Positions 18,674 to 27,469 of a stretch of DNA of 64,000 bases are shown piece by piece. The stretch comes from Planctomycetaceae bacterium (GTDB lineage: Bacteria > Planctomycetota > Planctomycetia > Pirellulales > Pirellulaceae). Below the pieces are notes generated by a model. It made no database searches. It was given only the letters and a program-made list of their open reading frames with translations, and was not told the DNA's origin. Position 1 is the stretch's first letter; every line of letters begins with the position of its first letter. The stretch is from the NCBI GenBank assembly GCA_002726515.1, contig PBTE01000168.1:20934-84933 (forward strand). The letters are read 5' to 3'. A program made the position numbers and the translations under genes.

Positions 18674-18959
18674 GTGCAAAACGGAAAGGTTTGCAGGTGT
18701 TGGCTCTGTCTGCCACGCGACAACATCGGCGGCACGCTGAGCCAACTGATTTTCAGCCATGAAGAGGACTGCAGAAAATAACACGTTAAACCTTCGACCT
18801 GGTGGAACAATCAGCCCCTTGAGAAACTTTCGGGGTTGTTTCCCGGATCATTCCAGAGACGGGTGCAGCACCGACGTTCGGTCTGTGGTCCCGTTTTTCC
18901 CTAACAATTTCTGCAACTCGGTAAGTTATTACCAACCATCACAATAAGGATCGAGCCGA
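18674..18959. other. Region between attenuator and leuA
   Basis: About 285 bp of transcribed leader in the model. It holds a chance-looking 62-codon frame (18759-18947) and, 26 bp before leuA, a small inverted repeat GGTAA-GTTA-TTACC (18920-18933). A ribosome site, AAGGA, is at 18946-18950. Confidence 0.4.
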
Positions 18960-20492
18960 ATGTCCGCGGAACGACGTATCAAGATTTTTGACACCACGCT
19001 TCGGGATGGTGAGCAGTCACCGGGCGCAAGCATGAATCTGGCTGAAAAGGTGGAGATCGCCCAAGCGTTAACTGATCTGGGCGTTGATGTTATCGAAGCT
19101 GGCTTCCCGATCGCCTCACCCGGCGATTTTGAAGCAGTCCGCGAAGTCGGAATGAACACACGCGGTGCCACCATCTGCGGCCTGGCCCGTTGCAATGAAA
19201 AAGATATCGATCGAGCCTGGGAGGCATTAAAACACACCACTGATGCGCGAATCCACGTTTTTTTGGCCACCAGCGCCATTCATCGCGAATTCAAGCTGCG
19301 CATGACGCCGGCAGAAATCACGGAACGGGCCGTGGCAGGAGTGCGGCGAGCCGTTTCTTATTGCGATGACGTTGAATTCTCGCCGGAAGATGCAGCCCGA
19401 ACAGAACTCGATTTTTTGTGCCAAGTCGTCGAAGCGACGATTGATGCGGGAGCAACAACCATCAACATTCCCGATACGGTGGGATACGCCACTCCTGAAC
19501 AGATGGGGAAAGTCATCCAGACGCTGGTCAATCGTGTTCCCAATATCGACCAAGCAGTTCTAAGCGTTCATTGTCACAATGATCTGGGTCTGGCCGTGGC
19601 GAACAGCCTGGCAGCCGTCGGCCAAGGAGCCGGCCAGATTGAGTGCACGATGAATGGCATCGGTGAGCGGGCCGGTAACTGCGCCCTGGAAGAAGTTGTC
19701 ATGGCCATTCGCACCCGTAACGACTATTTCCAATGCCACACCGGGATTAACACGGAACGGCTGGTTCCCACCAGCCGTCTTGTTTCGAGCATTACAGGCA
19801 TCCAAGTCCAACGGAACAAGGCCATCGTGGGTCGCAACGCATTTGCTCACGAAGCCGGCATTCACCAGGATGGAATGCTCAAGGAACGCACGACCTACGA
19901 AATCATGCGCCCGGAAGATGTTGGTTTTGCCAAAACAGACTTGGTGCTGGGCAAACACAGTGGCCGTGCAGCCCTGGCAGATCGAGCCAAACAGTTAGGA
20001 TTTCATCTCACCGGCGAACAACTTCAGACCGTTTTCAATGAGTTCAAAAAACTGGCCGACAAGAAAAAGGAGATCTACGACGGCGATTTGCTTGCCCTGG
20101 TTCGTCAACAGTACCATGATGTCCCCGAACAGTGGACTCTAGTTTCCTTCCAAGTTTCATCCGCCAGCGACAAGCAGCCCTACGCACGCCTGACCCTGCG
20201 GCGCGGTGAAAACGAATTCACGGAAGAAGCGGCTGACGGAGACGGCCCGATTGACGCCGCATTCTGGGCAACAGAGAAAATCACCGGCATCAAACTTGTG
20301 TGCAAAGATTATCAGGTTCGCAGTTCGACCGTCGGACGGGATGCCCTGGGCGAAGTTAACTTGGATGTCGAGTTTAACGGACAATCCTATCGCGGACGGG
20401 GTGTCTCAACTGACACGGTCGAAGCCACGATCAAGGGAATCCTGAATGCCATCAACCGAATCTTGATGACGCAAGAAGAAACTTCTGAGTAG
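18960..20492 (+). CDS. leuA: 2-isopropylmalate synthase
   Basis: A 510-residue enzyme that condenses acetyl-CoA with 2-ketoisovalerate, the first committed step of leucine synthesis. The N-terminal TIM barrel begins with [15 protein letters not shown]; metal-ligand histidines are in [16 protein letters not shown], and [18 protein letters not shown] is the second family signature. The C-terminal third (about residues 390-510) is the regulatory domain that binds leucine in the LeuA family ([11 protein letters not shown] and [10 protein letters not shown]). The feedback domain and the upstream attenuator would give two levels of leucine control. Confidence 0.97.
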   Translation: MSAERRIKIFDTTLRDGEQSPGASMNLAEKVEIAQALTDLGVDVIEAGFPIASPGDFEAVREVGMNTRGATICGLARCNEKDIDRAWEALKHTTDARIHVFLATSAIHREFKLRMTPAEITERAVAGVRRAVSYCDDVEFSPEDAARTELDFLCQVVEATIDAGATTINIPDTVGYATPEQMGKVIQTLVNRVPNIDQAVLSVHCHNDLGLAVANSLAAVGQGAGQIECTMNGIGERAGNCALEEVVMAIRTRNDYFQCHTGINTERLVPTSRLVSSITGIQVQRNKAIVGRNAFAHEAGIHQDGMLKERTTYEIMRPEDVGFAKTDLVLGKHSGRAALADRAKQLGFHLTGEQLQTVFNEFKKLADKKKEIYDGDLLALVRQQYHDVPEQWTLVSFQVSSASDKQPYARLTLRRGENEFTEEAADGDGPIDAAFWATEKITGIKLVCKDYQVRSSTVGRDALGEVNLDVEFNGQSYRGRGVSTDTVEATIKGILNAINRILMTQEETSE

Positions 20493-20609
20493 TCGATCGT
20501 CGTTTCCCGGTGGCAGTCAACGGCTATCTGATTCACATGTTGGGACGACTGTCGTCTCGCAATATGCGGACAGACTCGCCTGCATCAACCCTGAAAACAA
20601 CGCAAGCCT

Positions 20610-21119
20610 TCAGGTCGCTACATAGGCGAGGTAGTAGAAGCCCCAGCCTGTCACCGCCGTCATGGTCATGCCCATGGCTGCCAGACGAGCCCAATATCGA
20701 TGCGTCCCGCTATATGCGTTGGGAAGCGGCAGGCGGTCAAATTTGCGAAGTGCCTGCACCACGACATAAATCCAGAGGACCGCCGTGGGAACTGCAAACA
20801 GCAAGTGTACGAGCAAACTGTAGCCCACGACGCAACTCCATTTGTGGTGAGGATCAAAATAAGGGGAAGGCAGGGCACGGGCGGTCCAGGGAACCAGTCG
20901 TTGCTCGATCTCAAAAATCGCAACCGCGACCGATAAAATCATTGCCAATGAAACCTGAATCCGCTTGTGAAGTAGAAATCTGGCCCGATATCGGACCAGA
21001 TAGATGCTAAAGAGCATCAAAGGTACCATCACCAACATGGCCACAAATACAACATCCAGCATGAAAGATCCCCGCGTACCGAGAAAACCGTCAATGCCTG
21101 GATACTGTTGGTCTAACAT
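20610..21119 (-). CDS. DUF420 family membrane protein
   Basis: A 169-residue protein from ATG 21119; an upstream in-frame extension to 21164 looks noncoding. Four to five hydrophobic helices are visible: MLDVVFVAMLVMVPLMLF, ISLAMILSVAVAIF-like, CVVGYSLLVHLLFAVPTAVL and a final one near the C-terminus. DUF420 proteins are often encoded near cytochrome oxidase genes and are suspected assembly factors; a second DUF420 gene lies in the oxidase locus at 45935. This copy is isolated and convergent with leuA. Conserved histidines (HHKW, HLLF, HRYW) could bind heme or copper, but that is inference. Confidence 0.72.
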   Translation of the reverse strand: MLDQQYPGIDGFLGTRGSFMLDVVFVAMLVMVPLMLFSIYLVRYRARFLLHKRIQVSLAMILSVAVAIFEIEQRLVPWTARALPSPYFDPHHKWSCVVGYSLLVHLLFAVPTAVLWIYVVVQALRKFDRLPLPNAYSGTHRYWARLAAMGMTMTAVTGWGFYYLAYVAT

Positions 21120-21729
21120 AAAAGCCCCTTGCAGTCTGTTATTCGTCGAGACGCGGCAGCCCACCTTGTCGGAAGAGTCATTTTACTCTCATCGGCTCGT
21201 TACCGGCAGCCATCGGCGGCTCGTTACCGGCAGCGGCACACCGCTTCTCTACCAAAGTCCGGCGATCAGTAAAACCCGTGATGCCCGCCGTTTGGGCAGG
21301 CTGCGGGAAAGATACCGCCCCCGGTGCAAAAACAGAACACTTCGTTTGAACAGGATGTGAATCGAGAACATCAGGTGTCTTGCGACGACGGTCGCCTCCG
21401 TGGCTGATAAAGTTCACGCGATTGAACAATCTGCTACTCAATCTGAAATTTTCTCACCGGTTCATTCACTCTTTTTAACCACCGTTGCGGGCGAGTGCTA
21501 TGGTTCCTCTAGGCGGTGCGATCTTTTGTCGTTGGTGACACTCGGGGAAAAGTGTCGCCCGTTGGGGTGGAATCAGTTATTGGGGTTCTAGCGTGTGGTT
21601 GGGCCCCACAAAAAAGGTCCGTTCAGGTTATCTGCTCAAACGTGATGGGTGACCTAGATTTTACTAACTACCTCCCAGACGGCCTGACTGCTGGCGCGAG
21701 CTAACGCTGGAATAGGGTCGAGCGAATAT
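21120..21729. other. 610 bp intergenic with an 18-bp direct repeat
   Basis: No convincing gene. An exact 18-bp repeat, CGGCTCGTTACCGGCAGC, occurs at 21193-21210 and 21217-21234 (period 24). A minus-strand frame across it would encode a repeated Ala-Gly-Asn-Glu-Pro unit but has no other support. Confidence 0.45.
21193..21234. repeat. Two copies of an 18-bp direct repeat, period 24 bp
   Basis: CGGCTCGTTACCGGCAGC is repeated without change, with six bases (CATCGG) between the copies. It lies between divergent genes (DUF420 on minus, hypothetical protein on plus), so it may be a tandem protein-binding site or a slippage duplication. Confidence 0.8.
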
Positions 21730-22425
21730 ATGGAATTTCTGAAGAATTTCTTCACCAACGTCTTTGATGAGTCAACGATGCCCCAAACCACTAGCAGTTT
21801 CGAACAGCTGTCAGAAGAAGAACTGGAAACACATCTGGGTGTCAAAAAATACGGCACATTTACACTTACCGACGCTGTTCGGCCGTCTTACGACCTGAAG
21901 GTGACTCCCGCGCAGGGCTATCGTCACGACGCCTATCAAGACGTTGAAAACAATGCGAGTATTCCGGTTATCATGGCGGCAGCATCCAATGAGATCCTGT
22001 TTGACTTGTTTATGGAAATTCTGGATCCCCTAGGACAGGTCGTCGATGTTGTCTTGGAAACCAGTCATCATCGGGACGAAAACGGACATTCCGACCTGTA
22101 CCGCGAACACATCGACATGCCCGTGCTCAAAAGCATTCTCTGGGACTACCACGACCTCCTCAAGAACGATGGTTGCACGGGAATCGCCGTTCTCAATCCT
22201 GGCGGACGCCAAGAGGTGCAGTTTGACGAGCACAAGTTGCTCGTCGCGTACGGCGAACCCCTCTCCACCTTCGAGCAACTTTTTGTGGAACGGGGCATCT
22301 GTTGTCAAAACGACATCAGATTCGTTACCGAAGCCGAACACGTTCATTCGTCCAGCGAATTCTATGGCCAGCAGTTCGAGGAATTAAGCACGCGCCTGGG
22401 AATGGACGTCATGTGTGACTACTAG
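21730..22425 (+). CDS. Conserved-looking hypothetical cytoplasmic protein
   Basis: A 231-residue acidic, soluble protein. The composition is that of a real gene, with no signal peptide or membrane segment. ATG at 21730 is not preceded by a strong ribosome site. Notable parts are VIMAAASNEILFDLFMEILDPLGQVVDVVLETSHH (residues near 80-115, given here in words: a helix-rich segment followed by a beta strand) and a paired-Cys ERGICCQND near residue 190. I cannot assign a function. Planctomycete genomes carry many such small proteins; neighbours give no clue. Confidence 0.7.
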   Translation: MEFLKNFFTNVFDESTMPQTTSSFEQLSEEELETHLGVKKYGTFTLTDAVRPSYDLKVTPAQGYRHDAYQDVENNASIPVIMAAASNEILFDLFMEILDPLGQVVDVVLETSHHRDENGHSDLYREHIDMPVLKSILWDYHDLLKNDGCTGIAVLNPGGRQEVQFDEHKLLVAYGEPLSTFEQLFVERGICCQNDIRFVTEAEHVHSSSEFYGQQFEELSTRLGMDVMCDY

Positions 22426-22799
22426 GGTATCGTCGTCAGGGTCTGGGAGGGAACGCCCTGGCCCCGAGTCCTTTGAACTCCCCGAGCCTATGGGTCCCGG
22501 TTCATCTGAACCTTTGCGGCCAGATGCACCGACTCCGGGAATCCCACCCCTGAGGTCTTCCCTTGCCTTTGATTCACCGGCGAATCTTGGAAATCACACG
22601 TCTGATAGTACAATGACCGAGTGGTGCCCTTGCGTTCTCCGAGAAGGACCCTCCAGGATGTAATTGAAACAAATTCCTGCACTGACTTCACCTCGACCTG
22701 ACCGGGAATCCTGGGAACTGTCAACGAGTTCCCCGGGGCTTCCAAAGGGCGTTGACTCTTTCGTCTTCGCCAGGTTCAACCCGTACGAACAGCTTCAAG
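22426..22799. other. 374 bp intergenic, nothing recognised
   Basis: Between a hypothetical gene and the NYN-domain gene. Short open frames on both strands look like chance. No promoter or hairpin stood out. Confidence 0.4.
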
Positions 22800-23441
22800 A
22801 TGCGATTTCTGATCGATGGCTATAATCTGCTCCATGTGACCGGGATTTCAGGTACAGGATCGCGGGCTGGCACCCTGGAACGTGCACGTCTGGCACTGTT
22901 GAATTTTCTCGCCTCGACATTGGATACTGCCGAACGCGCCCGAACAACGATTGTCTTCGACGCTCAATCCGCCCCGGCTGGCCTGCCGCGCCAACTGGAA
23001 CACGAGGGAATCAACGTCCTGTTTGCTGACAGGAAAACTGACGCCGATTCCGTGATCGAGGAACTGATTCAAAGTCACTCGGCACCCCGCACGTTGACTG
23101 TCGTTTCAAGCGATCACCGCATTCAGCGGGCCGCCCGTCGCCGGCGGGCCAAGCCTGTGGATAGTGACGCGTGGTACTACGATTTAGTCAAACAACAACT
23201 TGAACAAAGAGAAACTGGCCGGCATCCAACGTCGATCGAGAAACCTCCGCTGCCATTGTCCCCGCAGGCCGTTAAAAAGTGGCTTGCGGAATTCGACGTC
23301 GAAGGCATGAAAACACATGAGGAGACTGGATCACAAGCGTCTGATCATCCTTCAAGCGCGAAGGCCGACAACGCCGAAGAAGCGGAACAAAACCCGGGGA
23401 ATCCGTTTCCGCCCGGTTATGGTAACGATTTACTCGAGTGA
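22800..23441 (+). CDS. NYN-domain protein (YacP-like ribonuclease fold)
   Basis: A 213-residue protein from ATG 22800. The N-terminal MRFLIDGYNLLHVTG is the first catalytic aspartate motif of NYN/PIN-type nucleases, TTIVFDAQSAP carries a second, and LTVVSSDHRIQRAARRRRA a third, as in the YacP (DUF901) family, which includes RNases that process rRNA or mRNA. The C-terminal 80 residues are charged and low complexity (PLSPQAVKKWLAEFDVEG, then a Ser/Asn/Pro-rich tail). It is convergent with purD, with 55 bp between stops. Confidence 0.86.
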   Translation: MRFLIDGYNLLHVTGISGTGSRAGTLERARLALLNFLASTLDTAERARTTIVFDAQSAPAGLPRQLEHEGINVLFADRKTDADSVIEELIQSHSAPRTLTVVSSDHRIQRAARRRRAKPVDSDAWYYDLVKQQLEQRETGRHPTSIEKPPLPLSPQAVKKWLAEFDVEGMKTHEETGSQASDHPSSAKADNAEEAEQNPGNPFPPGYGNDLLE

Positions 23442-23496
23442 GACGACAAACGCGAGCGGAGAAAAAAACGGCCTTCTCGCGACTCCGCTTCTGGAC

Positions 23497-24798
23497 TCAA
23501 GTCCCTTCCATTTCAGTCACCTTGTCAGAAATATCCTTGCGGCACCAGGCTCCATCCCAGCGTATTTTCTTAACCGCCGTGTAAGCTTGCAGCTTTGCTG
23601 CGGCAATTGAATTCCCCAGCGCGGTGATTCCCAACACGCGACCGCCGTTGGCCACAACTTGTCCATCAACCGTTGCCGTTCCGGCATGAAATACTTTGAC
23701 ATCAGGTGTTTCAGCCGCTTTGTCAAGCCCCCGGATGACCTGCCCTCGCTCATAGTTCCCCGGATATCCTTCACTGGCCATCACCACACAAACTGACGCA
23801 CGCGGATCCCATTCCAATTCACCCAATTCATCCAGACGGCCCTCCACGGTAGCCTCGAGCACATCGACCAGATCGCTCCGTAATCTCATCAAAGTGGGCT
23901 GACATTCGGGGTCACCGAAGCGAACGTTGTACTCCAAGACCTTGGGGCCCTGGTTGGTCAACACCAAGCCCGCGTACAAAACCCCGCGAAAACCAAACTT
24001 GCCCCGCTTCATCGCATGCACCGTTGGGACGAGGATCTGCTCTTGAATTTGCTGGAGCATGTCTTGATCGACCATCGGGGCCGGACAAAAAGCGCCCATC
24101 CCGCCCGTGTTAGGTCCCGCATCACCATCATAAGCCCGCTTGTGATCTTGCGATGCGGGAAGTGTGAGGATGGTCCGCCCATCGGTGATCGCCAGGACAC
24201 TGACCTCCTGCCCATCCAACCTTTCCTCGATCAGAATTTCGTTACCCGCCTCACCAAACTCGCGCTGTGTCGCGATTCGATCAATTGCCTCCAGAACCTC
24301 TGGCCGGCGACTGCACACAATCACGCCTTTACCTGCCGCGAGTCCATCCGCTTTGACGACCAGTGGAACTTCCTGCCCTTTAATCGGATACCTATCGCGC
24401 ACGAACTTTGTTGCGCTCTCAGCATTGCGAAAAACGTGGCAATCTGCAGTCGGTACATTCGCTTGATGCAACAAGTTCTTGCAAAAGGCCTTACTGCCTT
24501 CCAGCCGAGCAGCCAGTTTGGAGGGGCCGAAAACACGAAGCCCGGCTTCGTTCAGGGCATCAACGATTCCATCAACCAAAGGTTGCTCGGGACCGACAAC
24601 AGTCAACCCAACCCGATTCTCCAGGGCAAACTTGGTGATCCGTGAAAAATCGTTGGCAGGTAGATCAACGTTTTCCGCATCCTGAGCGGTGCCCCCATTT
24701 CCGGGTGCCACGAAGACGCGGTCTACGCGCGAACTTTTCGCAATTTTCCAGGCCAGAGCATGTTCGCGTCCACCACTTCCGAGTATAAGAATATTCAT
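23497..24798 (-). CDS. purD: Phosphoribosylamine-glycine ligase
   Basis: A 433-residue ATP-grasp enzyme that attaches glycine to phosphoribosylamine in purine synthesis. It begins with ILILGSGGREHALAWK, has GPEQPLVDGIVDAL, the glycine-rich ATP loop ADGLAAGKGVIVC, the TLPASQDHKRAYDGDAGPNT segment and VRFGDPECQPTLMRL, all typical of PurD. Length is normal (about 420-430). The second purine gene of the window, purC, is 16 kb away, so pur genes are dispersed here. Confidence 0.97.
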   Translation of the reverse strand: MNILILGSGGREHALAWKIAKSSRVDRVFVAPGNGGTAQDAENVDLPANDFSRITKFALENRVGLTVVGPEQPLVDGIVDALNEAGLRVFGPSKLAARLEGSKAFCKNLLHQANVPTADCHVFRNAESATKFVRDRYPIKGQEVPLVVKADGLAAGKGVIVCSRRPEVLEAIDRIATQREFGEAGNEILIEERLDGQEVSVLAITDGRTILTLPASQDHKRAYDGDAGPNTGGMGAFCPAPMVDQDMLQQIQEQILVPTVHAMKRGKFGFRGVLYAGLVLTNQGPKVLEYNVRFGDPECQPTLMRLRSDLVDVLEATVEGRLDELGELEWDPRASVCVVMASEGYPGNYERGQVIRGLDKAAETPDVKVFHAGTATVDGQVVANGGRVLGITALGNSIAAAKLQAYTAVKKIRWDGAWCRKDISDKVTEMEGT

Positions 24799-25244
24799 AC
24801 GACGACTAGGTTTGTTCGCGCCCTGAGATGGTTTGACCGTGTTCGCTCACCGGCAGTCTCTATTTCACGATGTTACGCTATCCGTGTTCAACAGCAAGAG
24901 CTAACGCCATATTCCAGACCTTGATTCAACAGCGACCGACAGGCCAAGCTTCTGTCAGGCCGAGGATTGATGCGCAAGCGACGCTCGAGACGCCGATTCT
25001 GGTCAGTCTGTTGCTCAAAAACCTCGGTTTCAGACGAAAAAATCGGAGGGGGGTTCCTTTACCCCGTGCATCCTCTGGCCTGGTCGCCTGAAAATGCAAC
25101 GTCAACGAATGGGCACCCTGCTTCTGCCATAAACTGCGCATTCAAGCAATTCCGCTGGAGCAACCACAATGGGACGGAGTTAGTTTCCCGTCGAAGCAAA
25201 CCAGCAGCAATTCTCTACAATGCTCTCGTTTCACCAACTAAGGG

Positions 25245-25273
25245 TTGACAACACAAGGCTTTCCGTTGATAAA
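25245..25273 (+). promoter_or_regulatory. Predicted promoter ahead of the respiratory locus
   Basis: TTGACA (25245-25250, perfect -35) and GATAAA (25268-25273, four of six) with a 17-base spacer. The start would be near 25280, giving a leader of about 315 bases before the Rieske gene. Confidence 0.45.
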
Positions 25274-25291
25274 TTTAGACAGTTGCGATGC

Positions 25292-25309
25292 TTGTGAAAA
25301 ATATCACAA
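25292..25309. promoter_or_regulatory. CRP/FNR-superfamily-like palindrome
   Basis: TTGTGA-AAAATA-TCACAA is a perfect 6+6 inverted repeat and equals the CRP consensus half sites TGTGA-N6-TCACA. It lies 12-30 bases downstream of the predicted transcription start, so at that promoter it would repress; another promoter further downstream would make it an activator site. Confidence 0.5.
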
Positions 25310-25547
25310 AGGCGGCTGCAAAAAAACACAACTATTCTCTACAAAAAGGTTTACGTCGTTTTTCAGCGGGTGACTGCCAGGTGCGCAACAAACAGCGGTT
25401 TTCGCCGAACCACTGTCTTCGCGCTCGGGTCGGGGGGCAGGGCCCAAACCAGCGGGTCGCTGTAATACGTTGTGGCGGAAGATGTTCTGTTTTCCGGATG
25501 AGAAGTTTCAACTCGAGAACCGAGACAATTTGCGGAAATCAATTTTG

Positions 25548-25586
25548 TTGGCGCGTATTGAGTATATTTTTGGCACGTATTGAGTA
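25548..25586. repeat. Two 17-bp direct repeats, 22 bp apart, before the Rieske gene
   Basis: TTGGCGCGTATTGAGTA (25548-25564) and TTGGCACGTATTGAGTA (25570-25586) differ at one base and start 22 bp apart, about two helical turns. They end eight bases before the ATG. This spacing suits a tandem operator, or an element acting on translation start. Confidence 0.65.
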
Positions 25587-25594
25587 ATTGAACG

Positions 25595-26629
25595 ATGGCA
25601 GCCAAAAAAAACTTGTCGATGGAAGAAATTCTGGCGTCCTGCCGCAGTTTGGACGGCGGTGGTGCAGCTGAACCGTCGGCCACACCAGTAACTCCTAGCT
25701 CCGGGGAGTCCACCACCAGTTCATCTGATGCGACTCCTTCGACAACAGCCGCCGCTCCAGGTAAAAAAGCGAGTGAAATGGGCGTCGCGGAAATGCTGGC
25801 CGCCGCGCGTGCTGAAAAATCAAAGCCTGCGGCCGCGCCGAAGGCTACCAGCAAAGCCGCTTCGCCAGCTGTGTCGAAATCCAGCTCCAAGGCAGCTGCT
25901 CCGGCGGCAAAGGCTATTCCCAAGGACACTTCGAGCATCCTGGCGGCAGCTCGCAAAGACGTGAAGCCTGGCCCGATGTCCAAAGCAGAAGCTGCGGTGA
26001 AGGCCAAAGGGGAAACCCCCACCCGAGGGAAACCGAAAATCGTAGTCCCGCCGCCACCCGAAAAACCGGCCTACGCGATGGCCCACCAAGCGGAAGAGCC
26101 GTCGGCTGGTGACCGCCGTAGTTTCATGAGTACCGCCGTGGGAACCTTTGTAGGGTCCTTTCTGGCAGTCGGTTTTACGTCCTTGGGACTGACGCACTTA
26201 CTCTGGCTGTTGGGGTTTGCCCGTTTCATGTTCCCCAACATACGCATTGAGCCCCCCAGCGAGTTCCGAGTCGGCTTTCCGGCCGATTTTGCACCCGGAC
26301 AGGTGGAAACCAAGTTCAAAGCTCAGTTCGGTGTGTGGATCGTACGTACCGAATACGAGGGTCAGGCTCAGATTTTCGCTCTCAAATCAGTCTGTACTCA
26401 TCTGGGCTGTACCCCCAACTGGCTGGAGGGCGAGCAAAAATTCAAGTGCCCATGTCACGGGAGCGGATTTTACAAAGACGGGATCAATTTCGAAGGCCCC
26501 GCGCCCCGACCGCTGGAGAGGTATGGAATCTCGCAAGCATCTGATGGTCAGTTGGTCGTCGATAAAAGCAAGAAATTCAACGAGGAAAAAGGGCAGTGGG
26601 CCGACTCAACTTCGTTCGTACCAGTTTGA
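25595..26629 (+). CDS. Rieske iron-sulfur protein with long repetitive N-terminal extension
   Basis: A 344-residue Rieske subunit of a cytochrome bc-type complex. The cluster site is CTHLGC (C267, H269, C272) plus CPCHGS (C285, C287, H288), giving two Cys and two His ligands and the structural disulfide. A single membrane anchor (about residues 178-210) follows DRRSFMSTAVGTF, resembling a twin-arginine-type signal. Unusually, residues 1-160 form an Ala/Pro/Ser/Lys-rich cytoplasmic arm with three related helices: SMEEILASCR (8-17), GVAEMLAAAR (63-72), DTSSILAAAR (111-120). It is the first gene of the respiratory locus; start chosen at ATG 25595. Confidence 0.93.
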   Translation: MAAKKNLSMEEILASCRSLDGGGAAEPSATPVTPSSGESTTSSSDATPSTTAAAPGKKASEMGVAEMLAAARAEKSKPAAAPKATSKAASPAVSKSSSKAAAPAAKAIPKDTSSILAAARKDVKPGPMSKAEAAVKAKGETPTRGKPKIVVPPPPEKPAYAMAHQAEEPSAGDRRSFMSTAVGTFVGSFLAVGFTSLGLTHLLWLLGFARFMFPNIRIEPPSEFRVGFPADFAPGQVETKFKAQFGVWIVRTEYEGQAQIFALKSVCTHLGCTPNWLEGEQKFKCPCHGSGFYKDGINFEGPAPRPLERYGISQASDGQLVVDKSKKFNEEKGQWADSTSFVPV

Positions 26630-26672
26630 GTCAGCTCCCTGCAAGATATTAAAGAAAGTGAAATAACAAGCG

Positions 26673-27449
26673 ATGCCACCTCTTGGTGAAGTAATACGGA
26701 ACTCCCAGATATGGAAGAGTATCTTTCGGCACCCCATGCCCACGGATCGCCGAAACCGCATCGTGGTGATGCTGACCAACTTTTTTTTACACTTGCATCC
26801 TGTTTCCGTCAAAAAGCAGGGGATTGCCCTGAGTTTCACTTGGTGTATGGGAGGGGTCACCTTCTTTTTGTTTCTTGTAGAGACGATCACCGGTGTGTTG
26901 CTGATGTTTTACTATCGCCCCACTATTGAATGGGCCTATAACGACATTCTGGCATTGCGCGACGTGATGTCGCTGGGGATCATGCGCGAAATTCATCGTT
27001 GGGGAGCCCACGCCATGGTGATCACGGTGTGGCTGCACATGTACCGGGTATTTCTGACGGGCAGCTACAAACCACCACGCGAATTCAACTGGGTGGTCGG
27101 GGTGATTCTACTGCTGCTGACGTTACTACTCTCGTTTACAGGTTACTTGCTACCCTGGGACCAGTTGGCGATCTGGGCGATCACCGTGGGTTCCAACATG
27201 GCTCGAGCAACTCCTTTTCTGGGACATGAAGGACCTGGTGCGGCAATCCTTACAGTGGGAGGCATTGACATGATCACAGATGCCTCGGACGCGAGGTTCG
27301 GGCTACTGGGGGCCCGATTTGTGGGAGAAGAAACCTTGAATCGGTTTTACGTCTTGCATTGTATTGCACTACCGCTGGCAGCGGCGTTGCTGCTGGCAAT
27401 CCATTTCTGGCGAGTGCGTAAGGATGGCGGCATTAGCGCGGCGATGTAG
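26673..27449 (+). CDS. Cytochrome b, N-terminal (b6-type) subunit
   Basis: A 258-residue membrane protein carrying the two b hemes of a bc-type quinol oxidoreductase. Ligands are H108/H122 ([15 protein letters not shown]) and H229/H244 (within [20 protein letters not shown]). The second pair has 14 intervening residues, as in b6 rather than 13 as in mitochondrial cytochrome b. [11 protein letters not shown] matches the family's conserved quinol-site helix. Four main transmembrane helices are expected. It ends 20 bp before the C-terminal subunit gene, so cytochrome b is split as in b6f complexes. Confidence 0.93.
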   Translation: MPPLGEVIRNSQIWKSIFRHPMPTDRRNRIVVMLTNFFLHLHPVSVKKQGIALSFTWCMGGVTFFLFLVETITGVLLMFYYRPTIEWAYNDILALRDVMSLGIMREIHRWGAHAMVITVWLHMYRVFLTGSYKPPREFNWVVGVILLLLTLLLSFTGYLLPWDQLAIWAITVGSNMARATPFLGHEGPGAAILTVGGIDMITDASDARFGLLGARFVGEETLNRFYVLHCIALPLAAALLLAIHFWRVRKDGGISAAM

Positions 27450-27469
27450 CGGACTCCGAAAGACAGAAA

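Larger units (their letters stand above)
24799..25594. other. Upstream control region of the respiratory locus
   Basis: About 800 bp without a convincing gene, divergent between purD and the Rieske gene. It carries a predicted promoter (25245-25273), a CRP-like palindrome (25292-25309), an 11-bp repeat ATTCTCTACAA at 25210-25220 and 25334-25344, and two 17-bp near-identical direct repeats just before the Rieske start. Confidence 0.5.

Noticed and set aside
18759..18947. 62-codon frame between the attenuator and leuA
   Set aside because: No ribosome site and no protein-like features; it lies in the leader region and is probably chance.
21178..21441. Minus-strand 87-codon frame with Ala-Gly-Asn-Glu-Pro repeat
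   Set aside because: The repeat is explained by the DNA direct repeat; no start signal or conserved feature.
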